A model generated the notes under the pieces. That model did no database searches. It had not been told where the DNA came from and saw only the letters and a program-made list of their open reading frames with translations. From contig OX465579.1 of assembly GCA_950022655.1 (NCBI GenBank), positions 40,031,950 to 40,095,949 on the forward strand: DNA of 64,000 nucleotides. Reading direction: 5' to 3'. This document shows positions 12,904 through 23,810 of the stretch, piece by piece (within the stretch, counting starts at the first letter, position 1; every line of letters begins with the position of its first letter). Made by a program: the position numbers and the translations under genes. The stretch comes from Alentia gelatinosa (Eukaryota > Annelida > Polychaeta > Phyllodocida > Polynoidae).

Positions 12904-14130
12904 CTAGATCGGGCCATGAGGTATTATAGCCTTGTTTAATATAAGCCTTTTTAGGCAATTTTTAAAGTTTTGCTTATTGTTATTTCTCTGTACCTCTGTT
13001 GGTAATAAGTTCCAAAGTTTCATACCTCTATAAATCGGGCTGTTTCGGTACATTTCTGTTTTGGGTCTTACAGTTTTGATTTGTATATTTCTTGACATTC
13101 TTGTTACTTGAGAACTGGATTCTAGGATATTTTCTGGGAAGTTTGACCACCATTTTATGATGGTTAACAAATGTACCGCTCGGCGTAAGTATACAGGACG
13201 TATTTGACATCTTTCATATAGTTCTTCAAGAGTTATGTCTTCTGGCTTTCTGACATTTAACACTATTCGCAAACAGTTGTTTATCAGGACCTGCAGTTTT
13301 ACTCTGTCAGTTTTTCTGATCATATAAAAGACAAAATCTACGTATTCGATACAGGGCATTATCATAAGTTTGACTAGTTTACAGGCAGTTTCTTGGTTCA
13401 TAAAAAATCATAGTTTTCTCTGCTTAAATATTTTCTTACGTACATCAGATTGGATTTTCTGGAAATGCGGTCTCATTGTCAATTTATGATCTATGGTAAC
13501 TCCTAGATAGTTGTATAATTTAACGATCTCCATTGCTTTGTTACCTATAGTGCACTGGCATTTTTCAACTGGTCGCTGACCTTTCGTAATCCACATCAGT
13601 TTGGATTTTTTGACATTCACTGTCAACAGTTGTGTTTTTGTCCAGTTCAACATTTTGTCTATATCATGTTGCATGTTGTGTGCTACATCAGTCTCTGTTT
13701 TTCCTGATACTATCATTATCAGATCGTCAGCATACATTGTTACATGCGAGAAGTCAAAAACACCAAACACACCATTCACAAACAGAATGAACATCACGGG
13801 GCCCAACACGGACCCTTGTGGGACACCATATTCGTTTTTGATATATCCGCTTAATACATCGTTACATTTTAAACGTTGACATCGGTTGTTTAAATAGGAC
13901 GAGAAAAGTTGTAAAGTGTTTTCATGCATGCCTGTTTTTTTAAGACTTTGGATTAAAAGGCTGTGGTCGACTGAATCGAAAGCCTTGCGGAGATCGATGA
14001 ATGCGCAAAGATTTATAAGTTTTCTTTCTAAATTAGTACATAAGTGATTTAATACTCGAAAGATGGCCTGACTAGTCGATCGACCTGGCATGCTTATTAG
14101 AGCCCCGTCTGTTGAAAACGATGGGGAGTA
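12904..14130 (-). pseudogene. 5'-truncated LINE (jockey/CR1-like) reverse transcriptase
   Basis: The minus-strand frame carries the non-LTR RT core in order: AFIDLRKAFDSVDH (block with the first catalytic Asp), YGVPQGSVLGP, MYADDLIM (catalytic YADD), KSKLMW and YNYLGVTID. After an in-frame TGA near 13405-13407, the same frame continues through a connection domain to YRGMKLWNLLP and the stop at 12904. Homology extends slightly upstream of the first Met (ISMPGRSTSQA), then ends. Endonuclease and gag-like regions are therefore missing, as expected for target-primed reverse transcription that stopped early. One nonsense codon in an otherwise open frame suggests moderate age. It sits in the last large CIB intron, in the same orientation as CIB. 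Confidence 0.85.
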
Positions 14131-16041
14131 ATTAGGATGCTTAAGAAATTTATCAATCTATCGTCTGCTTCGGTCTGGGGCAATCTATGATATGTAGTTA
14201 TTGTGAGTAAACCTTCGTTAACAGTGCCATGACCCAGCCACATTTGATTGAGTCACTATCTATTCTCATTTGTATTGTTTCTTGTATAGAATACTTGTTC
14301 TATATTGTCGCTGAAATGCTATAATTATGATGTTTCTAGAATCCAAACACCTTTGAGAACTACTGGAATTAGCCTTTGCTAAGATATTTAAGATAGCAAC
14401 CAAACACTGTATTCTTGTCATTTATATCTATATCATGTGATCTTCACATTTCTGTTCCCTCCCTGAAGGTTTATGTCATATCTTGCTTTGTAATATTTGA
14501 TAAAAGGATTTTTAAAAAAACACACCGCAGAACCCGCTAGAATTGATACTAGATTCATGAATAATATGTGCATCATCACAAGAAATTATTACATTAAGGA
14601 GCAATGATGATGGGAGATGTTGAGTGTGGAGAATAACCCGACACTGACAGTGGCGTTTCGTATAACGTGACCGAGAGGTGAGACTTGGTCATCCGACCTG
14701 CCATGCCCACCAGCATTTACTAATCACCAATTACACTTATTCTTGAAATCCGAACCATTCATCTTATTTTCAGAAGTTACCACTTCAATGACATCACGGT
14801 CTGGCGGCAATAAAACTGAGTACTAACTTTGTAATAAACAGACGTCTGTGCAACCTTCATCCATGTTTCTATCACTATGGTATCACCGCCAACCGGTAGG
14901 CCGGGGAAGCTAATGGAGAAATCAATGACATCAGTAAATTCCTTATGCGTTGAGACTACTTCGTTCAGGAAAAACATGACTAGAATACGCTAAGACACGG
15001 TGTGACGTGATTGAAGTATATAAGTAATTAGATTTATTATTTTATAGGATTGAAGGCTATATAGGCTATTCAATACCAAAGGAGGATAGCATATATGAAA
15101 GGCCTCTGACGAGTATATATAATACGTGGCACTAAACTAAGTGATCTCACAACAAACATTGTTGTCTTCTAAATTTTGGGAGATTACGAGATTATTGGTT
15201 TTGGGCTTGTCCGTTACGATCGTTTTTTTTCGGGAATCTGGAGGATTCTGACAGTCTTAGCTCTGCACTTGTTCAAACTAGTGGTCATCTTCTTCCAAGT
15301 TCAGACTGTTCAAGGCCTCAAGACTTCGTTTCAAAACAGTTCTATGTTGTGTTCTACTAGATTGTTAGAGCCAGACGACCTTTAGGAGTTTTAAAATACG
15401 ATACATGTATTAATGCTAATACAAAGGAAAGTAAAATCGTGACAAAATAATCATGTACACTATGACAACTTTGACAATACAATGGATAACAACTGGGGGA
15501 CACACCATACAAATAAGTGAGAACATTTGCAAAAGATTGTATTTCGCAAAATATTGTATGCTCTGTATATTTCTAGAGGTTTTTCCATAGCTTTTCTAGA
15601 AATTCAAAGTTCTTGCCAGAGTATTCCCACCTACAGATATGCCTTTCTATTGAAATCCTCTGCTTCAGACCTTGTAAAAATAAAGTGATATCAAAATTGT
15701 TTTCGTGAAGCAGACTTTGCCGGTGGATGAATGCCTTCGCATTTAGACCAATGTAATTCAGCAGTTTCCTTCTCCCCCTGATAAAGGACTTAACGTCTGA
15801 AATATGTAGTGTACCAAAACCTACGTAGAACTCACAAAACGAGTTACTAAAACATTTCCATTAGACTCGCAACACGAATTATACATGGTAATGTATACCT
15901 GGAAGTCAGGCGGTACTATCATAGAAGCAGTGAGGCATATATATATATAGACCTCTCTATTCCTTTCTTCTGGGACACCGATATCATCGCAGTCGTCGCA
16001 GCACGATTTTCCGTAGCAATTGCCCCTAGAGGCAAATGCTC
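14131..16041. other. CIB intron, no gene recognised
   Basis: AT-rich. It contains the second copy of the 11108 repeat at about 14535-14640. A minus-strand 66-codon ORF at 14977-14777 has no known motif. Confidence 0.4.
14535..14640. repeat. Dispersed repeat, copy b
   Basis: Partner of 11108-11210 in the same orientation, with several substitutions. Origin unknown. Confidence 0.5.
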
Positions 16042-16383
16042 TCACGGGGCGGTCGTGCCCGAACCCGGTGTAGGTTGACTGGAATCGCCTTCTGCGCTTT
16101 CCCGCCTTCCCCGATCGCCATCTTGGGGAGGCCTGGACGAGACGACGGCCATTTTTTGCTCGGCCATCATTGACATCAGGGCGGACATTTCTGATCGGAT
16201 GCTCAGGAGTTCTGATTTAAAGAAAGTATTCTCCTTCTTTAACTTCAGAATATCGTCTGCTTCACCTGAAGAACCGTGAGACTCACTGCCTACCACACCA
16301 AGATTATCCTCGTCTAACTCAGGTGACTTTTCCAGTTCTCTCAAACTCTGGTTCAATCGTTCCGATATCTTCGATTCCGGCAC
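16042..16383 (-). CDS. Isolated charged coiled-coil ORF, possible retroelement gag remnant
   Basis: An open frame of about 113 codons. The frame stays open slightly upstream without an ATG; the listed start is GTG. It is rich in Glu, Ser, Lys and Leu. The stretch LKKENTFFKSELLSIRSEMS has heptad-like spacing of a coiled coil, followed by a polar Pro/Ser/Gly tail. The composition resembles the N-terminal region of the gag-like ORFs of the Ngaro elements here, especially 40743-41312. There is no zinc finger, RT or repeat next to it, and no splice partner. GC content is higher than its surroundings, which argues for insertion or selection. Function unknown; a CIB-intron host exon cannot be excluded. 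Confidence 0.35.
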   Translation of the reverse strand: MPESKISERLNQSLRELEKSPELDEDNLGVVGSESHGSSGEADDILKLKKENTFFKSELLSIRSEMSALMSMMAEQKMAVVSSRPPQDGDRGRRESAEGDSSQPTPGSGTTAP

Positions 16384-16559
16384 ACTCCGGACAACGTTTC
16401 GTTTTTCCTGGCCATCATATGTTGTCCTTCATTAATCACCATAGCGAGGAAGACACATCAAAACTGGTGCAACGTAGATGAAAGTAGTGAAGCCGAAGCC
16501 GAAGCCAGTAGTGAGGAGTGCACAGTAAACACAAATATGTTCTAGCAACGTAAATTTAG

Positions 16560-18160
16560 GTATTTATTTGGTAGAATTTATGCTTATAAATCGTCATGTA
16601 GGTATAATGCAGAAATGTTAAGGCTTACTTACGTCTGTAGAACGTTTGGCATCTTTATGTAAATATACTAAATTCTCTGTCTATATATTTACATAGATTT
16701 ACACAGTAAATTTACGCTTCCAAACTCCTAGTATAGGAGCAAATGGCCTAAAAATGGGTAATATTGACCCCCGAAAGTCTACTGCATGAAACTTGCTATG
16801 TTAGTCAATTATGACCTCATTCATGAATATGAATCTGAATCCAAAAAGTGTAGCATCATACTCGTTTCCATGGTAACAGAAGGAAAACAAAATTTTATAC
16901 TTACTGACATACAATACATACTTTGATAAGAAAAGGTGAATAAATTCATTTTTTTCTGTCAGTAAAATTTATCATTCTTTGGCCACAAGTGTACACTATG
17001 AAAAAATGCCCTTTTCTGTTTTCTTGGAAGATTTGTTGCCATGGTAACATTCCTATTTTGGGGGGACCCTAATTTTTGCTTTTCTCATGGTTATTAATGT
17101 TGAATAAAAAGAATAATTTTATGAATAATACATACAAATTGATAAATTTAACAATAACACACAGCATTAATGGGTAACACCATTTTTTGAAGTCATTAAT
17201 TTGTTCCCATGGCAACCATAACAAGGTTTATTCTACGACCATAGCAGCCAGAAAATGATACACTAACCTGACAATTGTATGGCAAATCTGCAATACATGG
17301 CAGCTACTAGAAGAGTAAAGTCTCAAAAAGGCCATTAGAGAGTACACGGCATGCAATGTGCCATGTTGGTCAATCATTACATGAGGAATCTGATCCTGGG
17401 ACTCTTTTGACCAAAAGCATGTAGCATCACTTTTGCTTCCATGGCAACATAAATGCATAATAAGCTACTTCGAAACTGCCAATTTCCTGCAAATATGAAT
17501 GATAGGTGTAGGAATATGAGCTAAACACCGACTCAAGAGATTTCATTTTCATTATGTATACATTTGAGACATAAGGTGGAGTTGTTCTCTTTGAAAAAAA
17601 AAATCTAGAAAAGATAAGAAAGGTAACGCTTGATAGGGTAGGCGTAATGACACGACATTATCACACGAACCATGCCACCACCATTCATATCAAAACCAAA
17701 CACCTGAAGAAAGGCGTAGTCCTACCCAACTACCAAAATTATCTGAATTAAGATAACTGTAGCAATAAGAAAATCAGCCAATCGTAGCCTGGATGAGATT
17801 AACGATAATCAAAACTGCTGGTATGGTAAATTTGGTAAATAAACCAACTTTACAGGACATACCCCACTCAAGAAGCACAAAAAATTGACAAAGTACTACT
17901 ACCATGCCATCTGGTGTTTATGAATTCATGCACATGAATGTAGATTTACAAAAATTGATTCAAATAAATGTTAATTGCTATTGATTGACTTGAGTTTTGA
18001 ATCAATCTGATATAGTCGATGACGTCAAGGATTTCTAATAATCAGCCAAAATCTACATAATCCCACCTACAGATAGCTTCTAGAACCTCAGGGACACGTT
18101 TTAGAAATATGTAATTTATCTACGTAAATATATGTAAACTTTTTACGTTTTACAATGTCA
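16560..18160. mobile_element. Non-autonomous element, family F copy 1 (inverted ends, spaced boxes)
   Basis: The left part (cttacttacgtctgtagaac) matches 26640-26690 directly. The right part (17693-17945) matches 26733-26970 in reverse complement. The ends therefore mirror each other, and both carry tacgtaaa/tttacgta-rich sequence. Between them lies an array of ttccatggYaac boxes at 16868, 17039, 17207 and 17439. No transposase. Exact termini not resolved. Confidence 0.5.
16868..17450. repeat. Spaced-box array 2 (ccatggYaac)
   Basis: The box ccatggtaac/ccatggcaac appears at 16868, 17039, 17207 and 17439, with spacings of 171, 168 and 232 bp. Longer homology between the first and last units is visible (gt.agcatca.....gtttccatgg / gcttccatgg). 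Confidence 0.55.
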
Positions 18161-18289
18161 GAATTTCTAAAAGAGAGCTAAAGTGTGTTTCAAAATGGTG
18201 AAAAATAGCAGCAGGATCTGAGAAGATAGACGGAAATTGACTTTTATATAGTAATTATGTGCAAAATCTTTTTTTTTCTTCAATGCTAT

Positions 18290-18830
18290 TGTAGCGGTCC
18301 GCCGGTTCTCTATCTTATTCGGCACTTCAGGAAGTGAGCTGAGAACTAGATTCCAGTGGAGTGAGACAGTGCTACCCTACGTGCTTTACCATGTAGGTTG
18401 GTTCGGAAAGTTTTTTTGTAAGTCTATAGAGATGCAAGATCTACTGTTGACAAACCTACTAACACAAAACTAGACTCCAAGCTCTTAGGTATACGATCTT
18501 TATAATACTTCAGTTACGTACACGGTTCCCTGATACAGAATGTGTTAGGTAATGCCAGGTAAGTGAGTTTCCTCACTCAACCACTGAAAGGTTCCCGAGA
18601 AACCTTACCAATCTTTAAGGCTCCAATGTGTTCGTTCTTTCTAGAGGAATGTACAAGTAACCTGTCTACCTGCTGCGGACTCAGCTATATACAGACGGAG
18701 TTACGTAATCTGGGCAAACCCGTAGTGTTTGCACCCGTGCGCTCTCCCGGACCACTCACAGCAGCGACCTCTAGTGTCAACTGAACTAACCACTGGTTGA
18801 CTAACCCGACCCCTATTATAAAAATATCCT
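18290..18830 (+). mobile_element. Diverged solo LTR-like sequence
   Basis: It starts TGTAGCGGTCCGCCGG and matches, over some 540 bp and in opposite orientation, the LTR at 36802-37344. Shared blocks include the gtaacctgtc / ctgctgcggactcag segment and a conserved short reading phase (TSNLSTCCGLS). The right end is blurred and no target duplication was found, so this is an older copy. There is no internal coding region next to it. Confidence 0.6.
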
Positions 18831-20382
18831 AAAATTAAATTATAGTGGTCAAAAAGTAATTTGTCTATGCCTACCAGATGGATTTGAGTGACAATATAAT
18901 CTTTTAGACACATCAGAGTGTATATATATATATCAATGGAAAGAAAATAAAAATCACATTTAATGAGATCAAGTTTTAGGTCATTTTCACCCTAATGGGT
19001 GCATTTCTTCGTGACCCTTCCCCATGTATACATATATGTATAATACATAAAAGAAAAAAGGGAGCAATGATTACCGATGAAATAATATCATGCACATTTG
19101 AATATTCATTTCAGCTAGATAATCTGCTTTCTACTTACCGGTGTCCTATTGTGTCAAAGGGTTTACATCTATCATTTATATCTGCCAGGCAGAGGCTCCT
19201 CCTAAGATTAAGGCCGACGCCAGTCCTTTGAAAGCTAGTTCGTGACAGGGGAGTTTGAAAGCTTGCTTTACCTTCAAATTGTAGTCTAAGAGCACTTTCC
19301 AAGGTCTACAAGCAGAATACCTCATCTACAGCTTTGTAAGTTTTTACGTATATCATGTTTTCATTGGATGTTAGTGGCATAAAACAATCTTTCCACCACA
19401 GACATATATCAGATCTGAGAGATTGAATGTTAATATGAATGGGTTGGATAAGTTTGCGTTAACGTTTTTTAAATTCAAGTCTCGATAAAAAATGTCTAAT
19501 GATAAACCGGGCTTATATATTGTTCATTGGTGTGTCTCATAGGTAGGCTTAAAAAACATAAAACAGAGCTGTTAAAAGTTACCGACAGTCAGTCAAGAGA
19601 GAAATACATCAGCGAAGACGTTTGTCCCTGTTGCTTGCCGATTTCTGTTGATCCTCAAAACGTAAGACGGCTTAATATGTTATTTGTTGCTTTTCGCTAC
19701 CATGAACAAAGCCTGACCCGTTTTTGCGCATTTTCAAATGCATTACGCCGTAGTTATTTTTTTTACTCTAATTCGCCTAAAAGCCTTTCTTTCTGTCCTC
19801 CGTGACTTTCATATTGCTAGAAAAATGATGTGTCTGGCCAAAGATTCCCAAGAACAAGAGATATTTCAAATATGCATTAATGCTTCATGGTATTGTATCA
19901 CTTTACGTATTACGTAACATTTTACCAAACATTTTACTACAACAGTAGGTTCAGTTATTATGTTGATTTCTATACTACATATTGTTCTTCAAACCTTTGA
20001 TAAAACTAGTGCCCAGTTTTGGCGACTAGTGTTTTCTTGTCCTGCAACTAACGTTTTCTTATCCTGTCTTATTGAAAAGCCTATATTGTATGCCTGCGTT
20101 TAAGACATATCAAGCACATTTCTGTAATGAATATGCTCACATATGTCCGTACGTCGAGCTTGGGGTATATATTGCATCAACATGATTGATACATCTGTGT
20201 ATAGGGGACATAGCTATTGTTAGTTCATGAAGCAGTCACTAGGTGGCCAGCAGTATGGCGGCCCCTTTGGGGGACAGAACCTGTATTCTGACTCTGTGTT
20301 CTTACGAAATTCAACTGCCTTTCAATGTTTTACCATGGTTCCCTTAACCCTCTACACCCATCCCAGAGCAGGATGACATAAT
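18831..20382. other. CIB intron, no gene recognised
   Basis: AT-rich with a short (TA)n tract near 18920. ORFs of 78-92 codons show no motif. Confidence 0.4.
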
Positions 20383-20577
20383 TATAACGGAGGCGGAATT
20401 GGAATACAGGGGATTTATTTCAGTGAGACACGTTCATAGAACTGTAGATTACATGGAATGTGAACATCGTAATCTTAGAAAAGTCATGAGTATTTAGTGT
20501 CCGTAGTAAATAGCCCTGAAATAGAAAAATGTTCTCAAACGTGAGAAATCATGCCAAAGGGCATAGGCATAAATGCC
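20383..20577 (-). repeat. Split direct repeat A, outer copy (Ngaro 1)
   Basis: 195 bp. Nearly identical to 20763-20957; I see one difference (cgtgag versus catgag). Confidence 0.95.
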
Positions 20578-20619
20578 CTAGAACGTGAGTCTTTGACGAA
20601 AAAGGTGAGGGTGGGCGGG

Positions 20620-20762
20620 TTCCGAAGCAAACGCTGTCTTGACGATCGCTGGAGGCGCCCTCTGTGGAGTACTGTGCGCATCTGCGACGGGATCCCGTAA
20701 GCGCTAGGTGGCGCCACACATTCCTCCCGTATAATTACTGCCAATTTCCAATTAGCCTCAAT
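20620..20762 (-). repeat. Split direct repeat B, inner copy (Ngaro 1)
   Basis: 143 bp. Matches 25032-25174 with a few substitutions. It abuts the inner A copy at the AAT junction, as expected of a circular-junction-derived structure. A 42-bp spacer separates it from the outer A copy. Confidence 0.95.
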
Positions 20763-20957
20763 TATAACGGAGGCGGAATTGGAATACAGGGGATTTATTT
20801 CAGTGAGACACGTTCATAGAACTGTAGATTACATGGAATGTGAACATCGTAATCTTAGAAAAGTCATGAGTATTTAGTGTCCGTAGTAAATAGCCCTGAA
20901 ATAGAAAAATGTTCTCAAACATGAGAAATCATGCCAAAGGGCATAGGCATAAATGCC
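20763..20957 (-). repeat. Split direct repeat A, inner copy (Ngaro 1)
   Basis: Second copy of the 195-bp A repeat, directly downstream of the recombinase coding region on the minus strand. Confidence 0.95.
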
Positions 20958-20973
20958 AAACTTATTATTACAG

Positions 20974-21916
20974 TCAGGAAGGGAGCGACGTCCTTCCCGA
21001 CGGGGGTAAGTAAGGCCTAATGCCCGTGGCACTGTTCCAGGTGCCATGATGGGAGATGACACTCTGGGGAACCCCCGCAGCCACGGCATCGTGGACTGCC
21101 CCCCTCCTCAAGGAGTGGAGTGTCACTCTCTCGGCCGCCGGGAATCCCACGGCCGCCAGGGCAGCACGCATGACGGCGCACAACGGCCGAGAGGTCAAAG
21201 GGGTTGATGATGAGAGGATGAACGCTGGCGCCCGTGGAGGGGCCGGAACGGCCGCGACGTAGTTGGTATAGGCGTCTACCGGGCAGATCAGCGGATCCGT
21301 GAGGGGGGGCCGCACTTGACCGTGTCTTGGTCGATCTCACGTGGATCCTGAGGAGTCCATGCTGGGGTTGTATATCCGCTCGCTGTAGGGTGTGGGGGCC
21401 GCCCCACGAGGTCAACGACGGGGATACGAGGTTCGAGGCCCGTAGAAAGGTGAAGTACGCAATGAGTAGCGCCGCCCGGAGGACGAGGGCCGAGGGCCCG
21501 GCCCTGGATAAGTAGAGAAGCACGTGCCGGAGTTCTGGAAGGCGAACTGCAGGGGCGGGTGCCGGGATGTGGGTGGAGAGGCGTCTGGTACCGCGCTGAA
21601 CCGCGAGGACCTCGTCCGCAAAGAGCGGTGCCGGGTCCCCGCCATGGCGGCGTATCCAGGTCCGGGCTCCTGATAGATAATTGGCGGCCGTTGCCGGGGC
21701 CCGAAATGAATTGGCTAGGGCCTGGGTGTAGAGGGCCCCGTAGGCAACGGTCGGCCAGCGAGGGTCGAATCCTGATGAGACGGCGAAACGCACATAGGCC
21801 TGGGCCTGAATGAGGTGGTTCTGGCGCGTCGAGGGGGCCTCAGCCGACGCCAGGGATGCCATCATCTGGGCATGCAGGGGGGTGCCGGTGCCTAGATAGG
21901 ATGGAAGCAAAAACAT
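20974..21916 (-). pseudogene. Tyrosine recombinase of Ngaro 1, one frame change
   Basis: Integrates the element through a DNA circle, replacing the integrase of LTR elements. The first frame (21916 to about 21309) holds the N-terminal SAM-like domain (TAANYLSGARTWIRRHG) and the catalytic Arg in TFLRASN (residue 159), plus a candidate Lys in STKTR. The catalytic C-terminus sits in another frame (to 20974): HSLRRG (His-x-x-Arg), HGTW and the nucleophile Tyr in IRPYL. The change of frame falls in a 7-nt G/C homopolymer at 21303-21309. All catalytic residues are therefore present but split across frames. This is either a true inactivating indel or a sequencing error. The frame starts close to the RT/RNase H stop. 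Confidence 0.88.
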
Positions 21917-22013
21917 CTATGTCAAATACGGGGTTGATAATTACAGAGGAACGGCCGCCAGGAGCGATGGCTTCCGCAACGGCCGCGTACACAAAACTGA
22001 CATCAACATCCCA

Positions 22014-23810
22014 CTAGGCGGCGGCCAACCAGATCTCGCGGGCCACGGCCGAGACGACCGGGTCGTTAGTTCGGCCTGAGGCGAGGGCCTCAACTGGAGC
22101 CATGTCATCCGTGTGGACGACGACGGCCGCCCCGGGTGGCGCCCTCGCGCCGAGAGTAGCAATGCCCTGTAGAATGGCTACCGCGTGGAACCGGAACCCG
22201 GGGCCGAGGGCGGCCGCGGTGCCGGGCGCCTCCTGGCGCAAGCTTGCGGTGGCCGTTTCAGCGACGATGACCGCGTCCCTGCTAGACACGAAGATACTGA
22301 ACGGTTCTCTGTGTGGGGCGACCAAGACTACTCCGTTGGCGGCCGTTGCATAACGTGTAAACCAGCGAAAGTCCTCTTTTACCGCAGCTGGGATGGTCGC
22401 CACGCCCACTCCCGGGACTCGAGGTAGGAAGGCGAGAGCACGGGCGACGAACTTGCGGGCTTGTGATACGCAACGGGCGACGTATATGAGGCGGCCGACG
22501 ATGGACTGGAGGCGGGCCCGGGTGATGGCTTTACGGGCGATCCACGCCTTGCACTCCCTTACCACGTCGGCCAGCCGATCCTCCGGGATGCGCAGGGTCA
22601 TCGCGACCGTATCTATGTCAATGCCTAGCCATTCCATTCGTTGGGCCGGCGGGCTACACTTATCGGCAGCGAGGACCAGGCCCAAGCGCGCCGCGAGGCC
22701 CCCAAAGGCGGTGTAGGCGTCCGTCGCTTCCTGGCGCGTGGCCTCGGCGCCCGCGAAGTCGTCGATGTACGACAACGCGTGGTGGCCCCCGCGGCCCAGG
22801 AGGAAGGTTACCGCCCGTGTGACTCTCTGACATGCCGAGGCCGAGAGGCGGGCGCCGAACGGGCAGCACGGGTCAATGTAGTACCTCCCCTCGGCCGCGA
22901 CGACCTGGAGGGGGAGGTCCCGGGGGTCCACCCGTAGTTGGCGGTAAGCCCTGGCCATGTCGGCTTTCCACAGCCACGCCCCTTTTCCCAGAGCCCGAAC
23001 TCTCTCCGCGAGGTCGGCGACCGTAGGGAGGGTGCATGTCTGGGCGTACGGCAGATGGGGGCCCATTTCCACGCCCGCGTTGACCCCGCCCCCGGGGGGG
23101 AAAGACATGTCGACTATTACTCTCCTACTGGAGGAGCCCCTCTTTGGACGAGTCATGAGGGGAGATACTGCCGACCACGGGGTGAAGGGCAGGTCCCGGA
23201 ACGGGCCTACCAAAGCCCCCTCCCCGAGCTCCTTCTCCAGGTAGGCCGCGACGTGGCGGGGGTAATTCTCCGCGGAGGCGTGGTTGCGTTGCGTGGAGGT
23301 GGGGGGGCTAGCGCCCGTGAATCCCAACGGCCAGCCGTACTCGAGAAATTCGACGACCTGATTATCGTGGTAGTCGACTAGGGCCGCCCTCCATGCATCG
23401 ATCCGCATGCCCGAGGGAACGGGTATCCGAGCCCCGAGGTAGTTCGGGAGGCCCGAGACCCGGACCTCGCTGTAGGCCCTCTCAATTGCCTCGTGCCCCC
23501 CCCACACTCCAGGAGAAGGGCGCGGCCATATGGATTTCACAACCGTTGCGTAGGCGGCAGGCCCACACCGTAGGGGCGCAACCCGAGGAACCGGGGGGGT
23601 ACCTGCCGCGTCCTCACCGTCGCCTGCGGCGCCACCTGCCCTATCTGGGGTCGCGCCTGTGGCGCCCTCTAGCGATTCATCTGCTGAGGTGCTGAACGCG
23701 CCTCCGTCGTGGACATGGAGTGTACTTTCAACATAGTAATCAGTGGGGGGGGGCGCGCCGGGACAGCGACGGCCACGACCCCCCGTAACACATTCATCGG
23801 CCGTAGGCAA
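22014..23810 (-). CDS. Reverse transcriptase/RNase H ORF of Ngaro 1
   Basis: 598 codons. RT motifs in order: VSPLMTRPKRG and RRVIVDMSFP, then WKADMARAYRQL (first catalytic Asp), PFGARLSAS and SYIDDFAG with the YIDD box at residues 348-351. The thumb region is followed by an RNase H domain with HTDDMAPVEAL and REIWLAAA. The first RNase H acidic motif is degraded (VSSRDAV instead of a D-x-S/C-G pattern). The ORF stops at REIWLAAA, before the usual HxPGxxNxxAD block, so RNase H is probably truncated. The ATG lies 17 bp inside the end of the gag-like ORF, in a different frame, which suggests reinitiation or a frameshift for expression. Confidence 0.9.
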   Translation of the reverse strand: MPTADECVTGGRGRRCPGAPPPTDYYVESTLHVHDGGAFSTSADESLEGATGATPDRAGGAAGDGEDAAGTPPVPRVAPLRCGPAAYATVVKSIWPRPSPGVWGGHEAIERAYSEVRVSGLPNYLGARIPVPSGMRIDAWRAALVDYHDNQVVEFLEYGWPLGFTGASPPTSTQRNHASAENYPRHVAAYLEKELGEGALVGPFRDLPFTPWSAVSPLMTRPKRGSSSRRVIVDMSFPPGGGVNAGVEMGPHLPYAQTCTLPTVADLAERVRALGKGAWLWKADMARAYRQLRVDPRDLPLQVVAAEGRYYIDPCCPFGARLSASACQRVTRAVTFLLGRGGHHALSYIDDFAGAEATRQEATDAYTAFGGLAARLGLVLAADKCSPPAQRMEWLGIDIDTVAMTLRIPEDRLADVVRECKAWIARKAITRARLQSIVGRLIYVARCVSQARKFVARALAFLPRVPGVGVATIPAAVKEDFRWFTRYATAANGVVLVAPHREPFSIFVSSRDAVIVAETATASLRQEAPGTAAALGPGFRFHAVAILQGIATLGARAPPGAAVVVHTDDMAPVEALASGRTNDPVVSAVAREIWLAAA

